NCBI RefSeq assembly: GCF_000719115.1
Contig: NZ_JOEA01000020.1
Coordinates: 1-64,000, forward strand
DNA from: Lentzea albidocapillata
Lineage (GTDB): Bacteria; Actinomycetota; Actinomycetes; Mycobacteriales; Pseudonocardiaceae
Reading direction: 5' to 3'
Length of the DNA stretch: 64,000 nucleotides
Shown here: positions 1 to 9,364 of the stretch, one piece after another
Layout of the letters: each line of letters begins with the position of its first letter
How positions within the stretch are numbered: position 1 is the first letter of the stretch
Notes under the pieces: model-generated
Told to the model about the DNA's origin: nothing
Databases searched by the model: none
The model's input: the letters and a program-made list of their open reading frames with translations, nothing else
Translations under genes and position numbers: made by a program

Positions 1-42
1 GGGCAGCGCCCCCAGGGGAAGCACGCAACCGCAAGCTCGCCG

Positions 43-118
43 CCCGCAAGGCGACCACCCGCCCGGTCGCGGCCCGCAAAGGTGACCACCCGCCCGGTCA
101 CAGCCCACCCGGTCACAG
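43..118. repeat. Two tandem ~30-bp repeats plus a partial third copy
   Basis: Unit 1 (43-72) and unit 2 (73-103) share nearly all bases around the core gaccacccgcccggtc. A partial copy follows to about 118. Read on the + strand, both units encode a basic ten-residue repeat of the form RK(A/V)TTRPV(A/T)A, but in frames that differ by one base. This may be the eroded basic C-terminal tail of a gene cut off by the left edge of the window; I do not call a gene. Confidence 0.5.
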
Positions 119-136
119 CACCCACAAAGGCCCGCG

Positions 137-784
137 TCACCCGCCGGCATCACTCATCTTGTCGGCCTTGACCCCAAAGAAGTCGCCACCCTTCCGCTTA
201 ACATCATCAGTCCCCCAATGACGAACCCGATCAACGGGCACCATCCGCGGGACATGCTTGCGACAGTGGATATAGGCCTCCTGAACCGAGACCACCACCC
301 ACCGCTCGACCTTCTTACCCCCGGGACCGGTCGACGCCTCATCCCCGGAAGCGAACTCCTCAAGCGGAGCGATCCGGGCCCGCCCGTTCACATGCAGCCC
401 GATCAGATCCTCGGCGAAGTCCACCATCAGCATCCCGACGTGCGGGTTCTCCATGATGTTCCCCAGCGAGGCCATCACGCCGTTCCCCCGGTACTCGGGG
501 TAGACGAGGGTCCGCGAGTCGATCACCCGTAAAAACCCGGCAGAGCCGGCTCGCAGCGAGGAGTCGCACTCCCCGTCCGCATCAGCGGTCGAGATGAAGG
601 CCATCTCCATCCGGCCGACGAACTCGGCCATCGCGGGGTTGAGGTGGTCCAGCACCTGGTCCGAGTAGAAGCGTGTGGCGCGGTCGGACGTCTCCAGGGC
701 ACATTGGAGGAAGTGCTCGCCGCGTGAGCCGGGGAGCTCGACACGGTCGGGTGAGGTGGTTTCAGTCAGCTCAGGCAGGGACAC
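137..784 (-). CDS. Pyridoxamine 5'-phosphate oxidase-family FMN-binding protein
   Basis: A flavin-binding split-barrel protein of the pyridoxamine-phosphate-oxidase-like superfamily, probably a cytosolic flavin or F420-type oxidoreductase of unknown substrate. The middle of the protein carries the family pattern: a core strand with MAFISTADADGECDSS, then PEYRGNGVMASLGNIMENPHVGML, the usual cofactor-binding stretch of this fold, shown here only as key blocks. The open frame continues upstream to 865, but the residues before VSLPELTET look non-conserved. I therefore chose the GTG at 784, giving 215 residues. It is read away from the flavohaemoglobin gene, with about 245 bp between the two starts. 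The family assignment is firm; the reaction is not known. Confidence 0.75.
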   Translation of the reverse strand: MSLPELTETTSPDRVELPGSRGEHFLQCALETSDRATRFYSDQVLDHLNPAMAEFVGRMEMAFISTADADGECDSSLRAGSAGFLRVIDSRTLVYPEYRGNGVMASLGNIMENPHVGMLMVDFAEDLIGLHVNGRARIAPLEEFASGDEASTGPGGKKVERWVVVSVQEAYIHCRKHVPRMVPVDRVRHWGTDDVKRKGGDFFGVKADKMSDAGG

Positions 785-1030
785 GCGGCCCACCCAAGCA
801 CGCAAGCGCACAACCCGGTACAGACCGACCCTCACATTCACACTGTTGCGGTAACAACTACTCACCTAGAGTGACCATGCTTCGCTCGAAGGTGGCATCA
901 AGGAGTCAAACGGCCCGATCAGGGGTTACTGTCCACCCCTGTCGGGGGACGGATGCTTGACGAGGACGCACGGCGCCTTGCCGGCGCCACTGAGAACGAC
1001 GATGAAGAACGTGGAGACTGCGCGCGGACC

Positions 1031-2206
1031 ATGACTGCGAACGCTGTGCTGAGCCCCATCCCTACCCCGCCCCACCGAGAACCCCCGCCTGGTGTCACCG
1101 CGATGGTGCGGATGATCCGGGAGAGCTTCGCGGTGGTGGAGCCGTATTCCGAAGAAGTGGCGAAGTTCTTCTACGGAATGCTCTTCTCGCTCTCGCCTGC
1201 CACACGCGAGATGTTCCCCGCGAACATGGAGGTGCAACGCAGCCGTCTGCTGCGCGCCCTCGTGCACGTGGTACAGATGGTCGACCGCCCGGACGACCTC
1301 ATCCCCTTCCTGCGTCAGCTGGGTCGTGACCACCGGAAGTTCGGTGTCATCAACGTCCACTACGAGGCGGTCGGGACCGCACTGCTGTCCGCGGTGAAGA
1401 AGTTCTCCGGCGCCGCCTGGACGCCCAAGGTCGAGATGGCGTGGGCAGAGGCCTACACCCTCATGGCCAGGGCGATGCAGGAGGCGGCCGACGCCGACAA
1501 CGGGCCCGCCTACTGGCACGCGACGGTGCTGGAGCACCAGCGCGTCTCGTGGGACCTGGCCGTCGTGCGCCTGCAGCCGGACCACCCGGTGAGCTACAAG
1601 GCCGGTCAGTACGTCAGCGTGGAGACGCCGCAGCGCAAGCGCCTGTGGCGGTACTACACGCCGGCGAACGCACCGCGCGAGGACGGCGTCATCGAGTTCC
1701 ACATCCGGTCCGTCGACGGCGGCTGGGTGTCCCGCTCGGTGGTCGGCCACACGCAGGCCGGTGACACGTGGCGCATCGGACCGCCCATGGGACGTCTCTC
1801 GGTCGACCGCACCGCCGGGACGGACATCCTGATGGTGGCCGGTGGCACGGGTGTCGCGCCGATGCACGCCATGATCGACGAGATGGCGCAGTACGGCGAG
1901 AACCCGCGCGTGCACCTGTTCTACGGCGGCCGCACCCGCGAGGACCTCTACGACCTGGACAACCTGCAGCGCATCGCGACCACGAACCCGTGGCTCACGG
2001 TCGTGCCGGTGCTGGAGTCCGACCCCGGCGTCCGGGGTGTCGAGCAGGGCAGCCTCGCCGACGTGGTCACCCGCTACGGCGCATGGGAAGAGCGCGACGT
2101 CCTGGTCTGCGGCAGCCCCGCCATGATCAGATCGACGGTGTCCCGCATGCTGGTCGCCGGAACGCCGCTCGACCGGATCAAGTACGACCCGTTCACGCTG
2201 GACTAA
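1031..2206 (+). CDS. Flavohaemoglobin-like globin/FAD/NAD oxidoreductase
   Basis: An N-terminal globin domain (about residues 20-160) is fused to a ferredoxin-reductase-type module with an FAD-binding barrel (the RYYTPAN block stands where RxYS/T contacts flavin) and an NAD-binding domain (GGTGVAPMHAM). The probable proximal haem histidine is in LGRDHRKFG, about residue 101. Proteins of this build convert nitric oxide and O2 to nitrate using NAD(P)H in the cytosol. The frame is open from 953, but the 26 extra residues are acidic and atypical, so I chose the ATG at 1031 (391 residues). A cognate NO regulator is not visible nearby. The domain call is strong; NO dioxygenase activity is inferred from the family. 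Confidence 0.85.
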   Translation: MTANAVLSPIPTPPHREPPPGVTAMVRMIRESFAVVEPYSEEVAKFFYGMLFSLSPATREMFPANMEVQRSRLLRALVHVVQMVDRPDDLIPFLRQLGRDHRKFGVINVHYEAVGTALLSAVKKFSGAAWTPKVEMAWAEAYTLMARAMQEAADADNGPAYWHATVLEHQRVSWDLAVVRLQPDHPVSYKAGQYVSVETPQRKRLWRYYTPANAPREDGVIEFHIRSVDGGWVSRSVVGHTQAGDTWRIGPPMGRLSVDRTAGTDILMVAGGTGVAPMHAMIDEMAQYGENPRVHLFYGGRTREDLYDLDNLQRIATTNPWLTVVPVLESDPGVRGVEQGSLADVVTRYGAWEERDVLVCGSPAMIRSTVSRMLVAGTPLDRIKYDPFTLD

Positions 2207-2214
2207 ACTCGGCA

Positions 2215-2290
2215 CGTCGAAAGCGACTGGCGTGCCGAGGGTGGAAGTGACCACCGGGAAGCGACGGCCGAGCGCACCGAACGCCTGGGT
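2215..2290 (+). promoter_or_regulatory. ZTP (pfl-type) riboswitch upstream of glyA
   Basis: The stretch contains the conserved elements of the pfl/ZTP motif in order. P1 is cgtcg (2215-2219) pairing with cgacg (2262-2266). The GACTGGCG block is at 2225-2232, a hairpin ggtgg/ccacc at 2240-2244 and 2251-2255, the ACCGGGAAGC-like block follows, and finally a CGCCTGGG block at 2282-2289. Its CGCC (2282-2285) can form the known pseudoknot with GGCG (2229-2232). It sits 21 bases before the glyA start. The class senses ZMP/ZTP, a sign of low 10-formyl-tetrahydrofolate, and commonly controls glyA and purine genes. Confidence 0.88.
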
Positions 2291-2310
2291 GCCCGGCACG
2301 GAGTGATGCC

Positions 2311-3528
2311 GTGCTGCGCGAAGTCGATCCCGAGATCGCCACCCTGATCCAGGCCGAGGAACACCGCCAGGCCCGCAAGCTGCGCATGATCGCGTCCGAG
2401 AACGACGTGTCTGCCGCCGTGCTCGAGGCAACGGGCTCGGTGCTGACGAACAAGTACTCCGAGGGCTACCCCGGCAAGCGGTACTACGAGGGCCAGCAGG
2501 TCATCGACCAGGTCGAACTGCTGGCGCAGGACCGCGCGAAGGCGCTCTTCGGCGTCGACCACGCGAACGTCCAGCCGTACTCGGGTTCCCCGGCGAACCT
2601 CGCCGTGTACCTGGCGTTCCTGCAGCCGGGCGACACCGTGATGGGCATGTCCCTGCCGATGGGCGGCCACCTCACGCACGGCTGGAGCGTCTCGGCCACC
2701 GGCAGGTGGTTCCGCAGCGTCCAGTACGAGGTCCGCAAGGACACCGGCCGCGTCGACATGGACGATGTCCGCGCGCTCGCACTCGCCGAACGCCCGAAGG
2801 TGATCTTCTGCGGTGGCACGGCGATCCCGCGCACCATCGACTTCCCCGCGTTCGCGGACATCGCCAGGGAGGTCGACGCGCTGCTGGTCGCCGACATCGC
2901 GCACATCGCGGGTCTCGTCGCCGGCGGCGCGCACCCGTCGCCGGTCGGGCACGCGCCGGTGATCACCACGACCACGCACAAAACGCTGAGGGGCCCGCGT
3001 GGCGCCATGATCCTCACCGACGCCGCGCACGCGAAGGCGATCGACCGCGCCGTGTTCCCCGGCCTGCAGGGCGGCCCGCACAACCACACGACGGCCGCCA
3101 TCGCCGTCGCGCTCAAAGAGGCGTCGCAGCCGGAGTTCCGCGACTACGCGCACATGATCGTGAAGAACGCGCAGGCGCTCGCGGAGGCGTTGCTGGAACG
3201 CGGTTTCGACCTCGTGTCCGGCGGCACGGACAACCACCTGGTGCTGATCGACCTGACGTCCAAGCTGATCGGCGGCAAGCCGGCCGCGCAGGCGCTCGAC
3301 CGCGCGGGCATCGAGCTGAACTACAACGCCGTCCCGTTCGACACCCGCAAGCCGTTCGACCCGTCCGGCATCCGGCTCGGCACGCCGGGCGTCACGACGC
3401 GCGGCCTCAGGCCCGAGCAGATGCCGTTGATCGCGGACTGGATGGACCGCGCGATCGCCGCCCACGACAACGACCAGGCGCTGGACCTCATCGCCGCCGA
3501 GGTCGAGGAACTACTCGGCTCGCTCTAG
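2311..3528 (+). CDS. glyA: Serine hydroxymethyltransferase
   Basis: A PLP enzyme converting serine and tetrahydrofolate to glycine and 5,10-methylene-tetrahydrofolate in the cytosol. The substrate/cofactor blocks are clear: KYSEGYPGKRYYEG near residue 48, DIAHIAGL near 200, and the PLP-lysine motif TTTTHKTLRGPRG near 226. Length (405) is close to the family norm of about 420. The start is GTG at 2311, preceded by ggag at 2300-2303. A ZTP riboswitch lies just upstream, which fits the folate/one-carbon role. The 3' end overlaps the convergent TetR gene by 18 bp. Confidence 0.96.
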   Translation: MLREVDPEIATLIQAEEHRQARKLRMIASENDVSAAVLEATGSVLTNKYSEGYPGKRYYEGQQVIDQVELLAQDRAKALFGVDHANVQPYSGSPANLAVYLAFLQPGDTVMGMSLPMGGHLTHGWSVSATGRWFRSVQYEVRKDTGRVDMDDVRALALAERPKVIFCGGTAIPRTIDFPAFADIAREVDALLVADIAHIAGLVAGGAHPSPVGHAPVITTTTHKTLRGPRGAMILTDAAHAKAIDRAVFPGLQGGPHNHTTAAIAVALKEASQPEFRDYAHMIVKNAQALAEALLERGFDLVSGGTDNHLVLIDLTSKLIGGKPAAQALDRAGIELNYNAVPFDTRKPFDPSGIRLGTPGVTTRGLRPEQMPLIADWMDRAIAAHDNDQALDLIAAEVEELLGSL

Positions 3529-4086
3529 AGAACCGACGGCCGCACGCACGTCGCTGAACGTCCGGCGGGCGACTTCCGCGAAGTCCCCGCCGGTCTCCAG
3601 CCAGCGCTCGTAGCCGTGGTTGAACGCCAGCACTCCCAACTCCGCGGCCACGGCGGCCTCCAACTCCGGCACCCCGCGCTGCTTCAACGCGTCCGTCATC
3701 GCGACGGCGAACCCGACCATCTTCAACGCGGCCCGCTCGCGCAGTTCGTCGTTGCCCGCGATCACCACGAGCCGCTGCGGTCCGTGCGCCCGCCGCTCGT
3801 CGGTGAACGTCGCGGCCGTCGCCACCAGCGCCGCCTCGACCGCCTCCAGCGGCCCCGCCTCCGCGGGCGCACCGGAGATCGCGCCGGTCATCAGCTCGGC
3901 CAGCACGTCCTGGCCGCCGAAGAGCACCTCGCGCTTGTCCCGGAAGTGCCGGAAGAACGTGCTCTTCGTGAGGCCCGCGCGCTCGGCGATCTGCGCGACC
4001 GCGGTGTTCTCGTACCCCTGCTCGCTGAACAGGTCGAGTGCGGCGCGCACCAACCGCTCCCGCGCGTCCGGCTCCCATCGACCCAT
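3511..4086 (-). CDS. TetR-family repressor, divergent to an SDR gene
   Basis: 191 residues with a typical N-terminal TetR helix-turn-helix (about residues 10-55; the recognition part reads LTKSTFFRHFRDKREVLF) and a variable ligand-binding C-terminal half. It is divergently paired with the NAD-binding protein at 4170. The 83-bp gap holds two near-identical 23-bp dyads, so autoregulation and control of the neighbour are likely. The stop end overlaps glyA by 18 bp. The effector is unknown. Confidence 0.88.
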   Translation of the reverse strand: MGRWEPDARERLVRAALDLFSEQGYENTAVAQIAERAGLTKSTFFRHFRDKREVLFGGQDVLAELMTGAISGAPAEAGPLEAVEAALVATAATFTDERRAHGPQRLVVIAGNDELRERAALKMVGFAVAMTDALKQRGVPELEAAVAAELGVLAFNHGYERWLETGGDFAEVARRTFSDVRAAVGSLERAE

Positions 4087-4100
4087 GGCTCACATCCTAA

Positions 4101-4155
4101 GTGATGCGACTCAGTCCCATCGCTCTGCTACGGTGATGAGACCAAGTCCCATCAC
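4101..4155. promoter_or_regulatory. Two duplicated TetR operators
   Basis: Site 1 (4101-4123) is gtgatgcgac-tca-gtcccatcgc and site 2 (4133-4155) is gtgatgagac-caa-gtcccatcac. Both are 10-3-10 imperfect dyads with the same half-site GTGATGnGAC. Their centres are 32 bp apart, about three helical turns, in the gap between the divergent TetR and SDR genes. Confidence 0.75.
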
Positions 4156-4169
4156 TTGAAGGAAGTGTC

Positions 4170-5069
4170 ATGAAGGTCTTCGTCACGGGCGCCAGCGGCC
4201 ACGTCGGCTCGGCGCTGGTCCCGGAACTGCTGCGAGCGGGACACCAGGTCGTCGGACTGGCCCGTTCTGACGCCTCCGCCGCCAAGCTCGACACCCAGGG
4301 CGCCACGGTCAAGCTCGGCGATCTGGACGACCTCGACGGGCTGCGCAAGGGCGCGGCCGAGGCGGACGCCGTGATCCACCTGGCGTTCAAGCACGACGAG
4401 ATGTACGCGGGCGACTACCAGGGCGCCTCCGACGCCGACCTCGCCGTCGTCCAGGCCTTCCTGGACGAGCTCTCCGGCACCGGCAAGGCGCTGGTCGGCA
4501 CCGGCGGCACGCTGTCGTACTCGGGCCTGGGCCGCACCGCCACCGAGGAGGAGCGGGTCTCGAGCGAGAGCCCGCGGGGCGCCGCGCGCAACGCGATCAT
4601 CGACGCCGCGGACGTCCGGGGCTCGGTCGTCGTGCTGCCGCCGACCGTCCACAGTGCACTGGACACGGCGGGTTTCATCCCGATCCTGGTCAGGACCGCC
4701 CGTGTCACAGGGATTTCCGGCTACCCCGGCGACGGCACGAACCGCTGGTCCGCCACGCACACGCTGGACGCGGCGAGGCTCTACCGGCTGGCCGCGGAGA
4801 AGGCCTCCGCGGGCTCGGTGCTGCACGCGGTCGCGGAGGAGGCCGTGACGATGAGGGAGATCGCCGAGGTCATCGGGCGGAAGCTGGACGTGCCCGTGCA
4901 GAGCATTCCGGCGGAGCGCGCCCAGGAGCACTTCGGCCCGCTCGCGTTCATGGTCTCGCGGGACGCACCGACGTCCAGCACGAAGACCCGCGAGCTTCTG
5001 GGCTGGGAAGCAGAAGAACCCGGCCTCCTCGCGGATCTGGAGGCCGGGTTCTACTTCGAGCAGCACTGA
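4170..5069 (+). CDS. NAD-dependent epimerase/dehydratase-like extended SDR
   Basis: 299 residues. The N-terminal Rossmann motif TGASGHVGSALVPELL (from residue 6) identifies an NAD(P)-binding SDR of the epimerase/NmrA-like kind. The canonical YxxxK active site is not evident: the region with LSYSGLGRT lacks the spaced lysine, so this is an atypical SDR and could bind nucleotide without classical dehydrogenase chemistry. It is likely repressed by the divergent TetR through the two operators upstream. RBS ggaag at about 4160. Substrate unknown. Confidence 0.8.
   Translation: MKVFVTGASGHVGSALVPELLRAGHQVVGLARSDASAAKLDTQGATVKLGDLDDLDGLRKGAAEADAVIHLAFKHDEMYAGDYQGASDADLAVVQAFLDELSGTGKALVGTGGTLSYSGLGRTATEEERVSSESPRGAARNAIIDAADVRGSVVVLPPTVHSALDTAGFIPILVRTARVTGISGYPGDGTNRWSATHTLDAARLYRLAAEKASAGSVLHAVAEEAVTMREIAEVIGRKLDVPVQSIPAERAQEHFGPLAFMVSRDAPTSSTKTRELLGWEAEEPGLLADLEAGFYFEQH
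5016..5051. terminator. Hairpin terminator embedded in the SDR 3' coding end
   Basis: A perfect 13-bp inverted repeat (gaacccggcctcc / ggaggccgggttc) with a 10-base loop lies inside the last codons of the SDR gene. The next gene, hspR, ends only one base past the SDR stop on the other strand, so this hairpin is the only strong candidate terminator for both converging transcripts. Neither side has a clear U-run. Confidence 0.55.
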
Positions 5070-5070
5070 A

Positions 5071-5508
5071 CTATTTGCGCGGCTTGGGTTTCCACACGAC
5101 GAGCGCGGTCTCCTGCCGGATGGGCACGAGGTCGCGACGATAGGACGCGTGCACGGCGGCGGCCGTGGAGTCGGCTGCCGCCATGGCCTGCGCGAGCTCC
5201 TGCTGGAGTTCGGCGACCCGCGACTGCAGCGCGTCGACCTGGTTCTCCAGGTCGATGATCCGCTTGATGCCGGCGAGGTTCACGCCCTCGTCCTGCGAGA
5301 GGCGCTGGACTTCGCGCAGGAGCACGATGTCGCGCATCGAGTAGCGGCGGCCGCCACCGGACGTGCGGCCCGGAGAGACCAGGCCCATCCGGTCGTAGGA
5401 CCGCAGGGTCTGGGCGTGCAGGCCCGACAGCTGGGCCGCCACCGAGATCACGAAGAACGGCGTGTCCTCATCGGTTCCCGGCGGGAACGGAAAACCCACC
5501 GAACTCAC
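5071..5508 (-). CDS. hspR: Heat-shock repressor HspR (MerR family)
   Basis: 145 residues. The N-terminal MerR-type winged helix (about residues 18-85) contains FFVISVAAQLSGLHAQTLRS, diagnostic of HspR, then a coiled-coil dimerisation helix (LENQVDALQSRVAELQQELA) and a basic tail. HspR binds HAIR elements upstream of dnaK with DnaK as co-repressor, closing a feedback loop. It is the last gene of the dnaK-grpE-dnaJ-hspR operon, and its start overlaps the dnaJ stop by 4 bp, implying translational coupling. Confidence 0.95.
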   Translation of the reverse strand: MSSVGFPFPPGTDEDTPFFVISVAAQLSGLHAQTLRSYDRMGLVSPGRTSGGGRRYSMRDIVLLREVQRLSQDEGVNLAGIKRIIDLENQVDALQSRVAELQQELAQAMAAADSTAAAVHASYRRDLVPIRQETALVVWKPKPRK

Positions 5509-6668
5509 CGCCCTTCAAGGAGTGCGTTCAGATCGCCGCGCGGGTCATGGTCCTGGGTCACGTCCGCGTACGCCTCGAGTGCCTTGCGGGCCTCGGACGA
5601 CAGGTTGTTCGGCACCGCGACCTCCAGGGTGATCAGGAGATCGCCCGCGGTCCCGTCCCGCTTCGTGATCCCCTTGCCCCGCGCCCGCAGCACCCGCCCG
5701 GAGGCGGTACCGGCAGGCACCTTCAGGGAAACCTTGCCGTCCAGCGTGGGCACGGTCAACGTGGTTCCGAGCGCGAGCTCGGCGAACGTCATCAGCGCCG
5801 TCAGCGTCAGGTCGTTGCCCTGACGGCCGAAGATGCCGTGCGGGTTGACGTGCACACGCACGAACAGATCGCCGTTCGGTCCGCCGTTGCGCCCCGGTTC
5901 GCCTTGCCCCGCAAGGCGAATCCGCTGGCCGTCGGAGACTCCCGACGGGATCCGGACGGTCAGCGTGCGGGTGCGGGTGCTGACGCCGTCGCCACCGCAC
6001 TCGAGGCACGGGTCGTCGATGATCCGGCCGGTGCCACGGCAGTCGCGGCACGGCTCGCTGAACGCGAACGCGCCCTGCGACCGCGTGACGAGGCCGGAAC
6101 CCGAGCACGTCGCGCAGGTGTGCGGGGTGGTGCCCGGCTTGGCACCGGAACCGTTGCACGTCGTGCAGGCGGCGGGGGACGACAGGCGCAGCGGCACCGT
6201 CGCTCCCTTCACCGCCTCGGTGAAGTCGATGCGGACGTCGGTCTCGACGTCCTCACCACGACGCGGCCGCGTGGGCGAACCCGCCGCCGCGCCGCCGCGC
6301 CGGTTGAACAGCCCGCCGAGCAGGTCGCCCAGGCCGCCGCCACCGGTGCCCTGCGCGGCACGGCCGAACAGGTCGTTGACGTCGAACCCGCCGGAGCCGA
6401 AGCCGCCGGAACCCGGGAACCCGCCGCCGCCCGCGAACAGGCGGCGGGCCTCGTCGTACTGCTTGCGCTTGGCCGGGTCCGACAGCACGCCGTAGGCCTC
6501 GGAGACCGCCTTGAAGCGGGCCTCCGCCTTGGCGTCACCGGGGTTCGCGTCGGGATGCAGCTCGCGCGCGAGCTTGCGGTACGACTTCTTGATCTCGTCC
6601 GCGGTCGCCTCGGAGGAGACGCCCAGCTCGCGGTAGAAGTCCTTCTCGATCCAGTCCCTCTGACTCAC
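5505..6668 (-). CDS. dnaJ: Chaperone DnaJ
   Basis: 387-residue type I DnaJ. The J domain (about residues 10-75) carries the HPD triad that stimulates DnaK ATPase. A Gly/Phe-rich linker follows, then four CxxCxGxG zinc repeats (CTTCNGSG, CATCSGSG, CRDCRGTG, CLECGGDG) and the C-terminal substrate-binding domains. It delivers unfolded protein to DnaK. It lies third in the operon, 17 bp after grpE, and overlaps hspR by 4 bp. The actinobacterial hspR-linked copy (DnaJ1 type) is the best match by context. Confidence 0.96.
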   Translation of the reverse strand: MSQRDWIEKDFYRELGVSSEATADEIKKSYRKLARELHPDANPGDAKAEARFKAVSEAYGVLSDPAKRKQYDEARRLFAGGGGFPGSGGFGSGGFDVNDLFGRAAQGTGGGGLGDLLGGLFNRRGGAAAGSPTRPRRGEDVETDVRIDFTEAVKGATVPLRLSSPAACTTCNGSGAKPGTTPHTCATCSGSGLVTRSQGAFAFSEPCRDCRGTGRIIDDPCLECGGDGVSTRTRTLTVRIPSGVSDGQRIRLAGQGEPGRNGGPNGDLFVRVHVNPHGIFGRQGNDLTLTALMTFAELALGTTLTVPTLDGKVSLKVPAGTASGRVLRARGKGITKRDGTAGDLLITLEVAVPNNLSSEARKALEAYADVTQDHDPRGDLNALLEGR

Positions 6669-6685
6669 CGGACGGCTCCTCCTCC

Positions 6686-7305
6686 CTAGGCTTCTTCGGA
6701 CGGTGCGGCTGCGGCGGGCTCGTGGTCGGTCACCGCGACGAGCGCGGGCCGGACGAGCTTGTCGCCGAACGTGTAGCCACGACGCAGAACTGCCGTGACG
6801 GTCGGGCCCTCGACGTCCGGGGACGTGCTGTGCTGCACGGCCTCGTGCACCGACGGGTCGAACGCCTCGCCGTCGTGCGCGAACGGCACCAGACCGGTCT
6901 TGGCGAGCGTGGACACGAGCTTGTCCGCCACCGCCTTGAAGGCACCGGTCAGGTCGCCGTGCGCGGCGGCCCGTTCGATGTCGTCCAGCACCGAGAGCAG
7001 TTCGGAGGCGACGGACGCCTTCGCGTTGTTGATCACTGCTTCCCGGTCGCGTTCCACCCGCTTGCGGTAGTTCGCGTACTCGGCGGTGAGCCGCTGCAGG
7101 TCGGCGGTGCGCTCGTCGAGCTGGGTCTTCAGCTCGGCGGCCACCTCGTCCACGACCTCGGCGACCAGGGGCTCTTCTACCGGAGCACTGTCCTCGGCAG
7201 CGTGGGCCGGCGGCCGGACGTCACCCGTTTCGGGGTCGATCCGGCGCCGGTCGTTCACGACTACCTGAGGCTGCTCCTCGTCAGGGGCGGCATGCCTCGG
7301 TTCGG

Positions 7306-7309
<4 letters not shown>
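6686..7309 (-). CDS. grpE: Nucleotide exchange factor GrpE
   Basis: 207 residues. A disordered acidic N-terminus is followed by a long coiled coil (about residues 50-110, with [20 protein letters not shown]) and the conserved beta domain with [10 protein letters not shown] and the closing [20 protein letters not shown] block. It releases ADP from DnaK. The ATG overlaps the dnaK stop by 4 bp, so the two are translationally coupled. Confidence 0.96.
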
Positions 7310-9177
<1,868 letters not shown>

Positions 9178-9200
9178 TGGAGTTCCTTCCGCTAGTACTT

Positions 9201-9221
9201 GTTGAGCGTTGCTGACTCAAG
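9201..9221 (-). promoter_or_regulatory. HAIR element 1 (HspR operator)
   Basis: GTTGAGC-N7-ACTCAAG matches the HAIR consensus CTTGAGT-N7-ACTCAAG with two changes in the left arm. It lies 24 bp upstream of the dnaK start codon. Confidence 0.85.
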
Positions 9222-9239
9222 TTTGCCATCTCGCCCAAC

Positions 9240-9260
9240 CTTGAGCCTACTCGACTCAAG
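9240..9260 (-). promoter_or_regulatory. HAIR element 2 (HspR operator)
   Basis: CTTGAGC-N7-ACTCAAG differs from the HAIR consensus at a single position. Its centre is 39 bp from that of HAIR element 1, so HspR dimers could bind cooperatively on the dnaK promoter. Confidence 0.92.
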
Positions 9261-9311
9261 CTTTCTGCCTGACCCAACGGCCGACAAGGTCTGGTTGTTC
9301 CCTCACAACGC

Positions 9312-9345
9312 GTCGAGGGCCACTCCTCGTGGAGTGGCCCTCGAC
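9312..9345 (-). terminator. Terminator of the DUF4097 gene
   Basis: A perfect 15-bp inverted repeat (gtcgagggccactcc / ggagtggccctcgac) with a tcgt loop, 20 bases past the stop of the minus-strand DUF4097 gene and upstream of the dnaK promoter. It insulates the two units. Confidence 0.8.
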
Positions 9346-9364
9346 ACATTCCCCCCGGTCGAAC

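Noticed and set aside
855..905. ctactcacctagagtg upstream of the flavohaemoglobin as another copy of the beta-oxidation motif
   Set aside because: The second half does not match at the required spacing and the downstream gene is unrelated to fatty acids.
926..2431. 501-residue minus-strand frame across the flavohaemoglobin and glyA starts
   Set aside because: It is Arg/His/Gly-rich shadow coding opposite two genes with clear domains.
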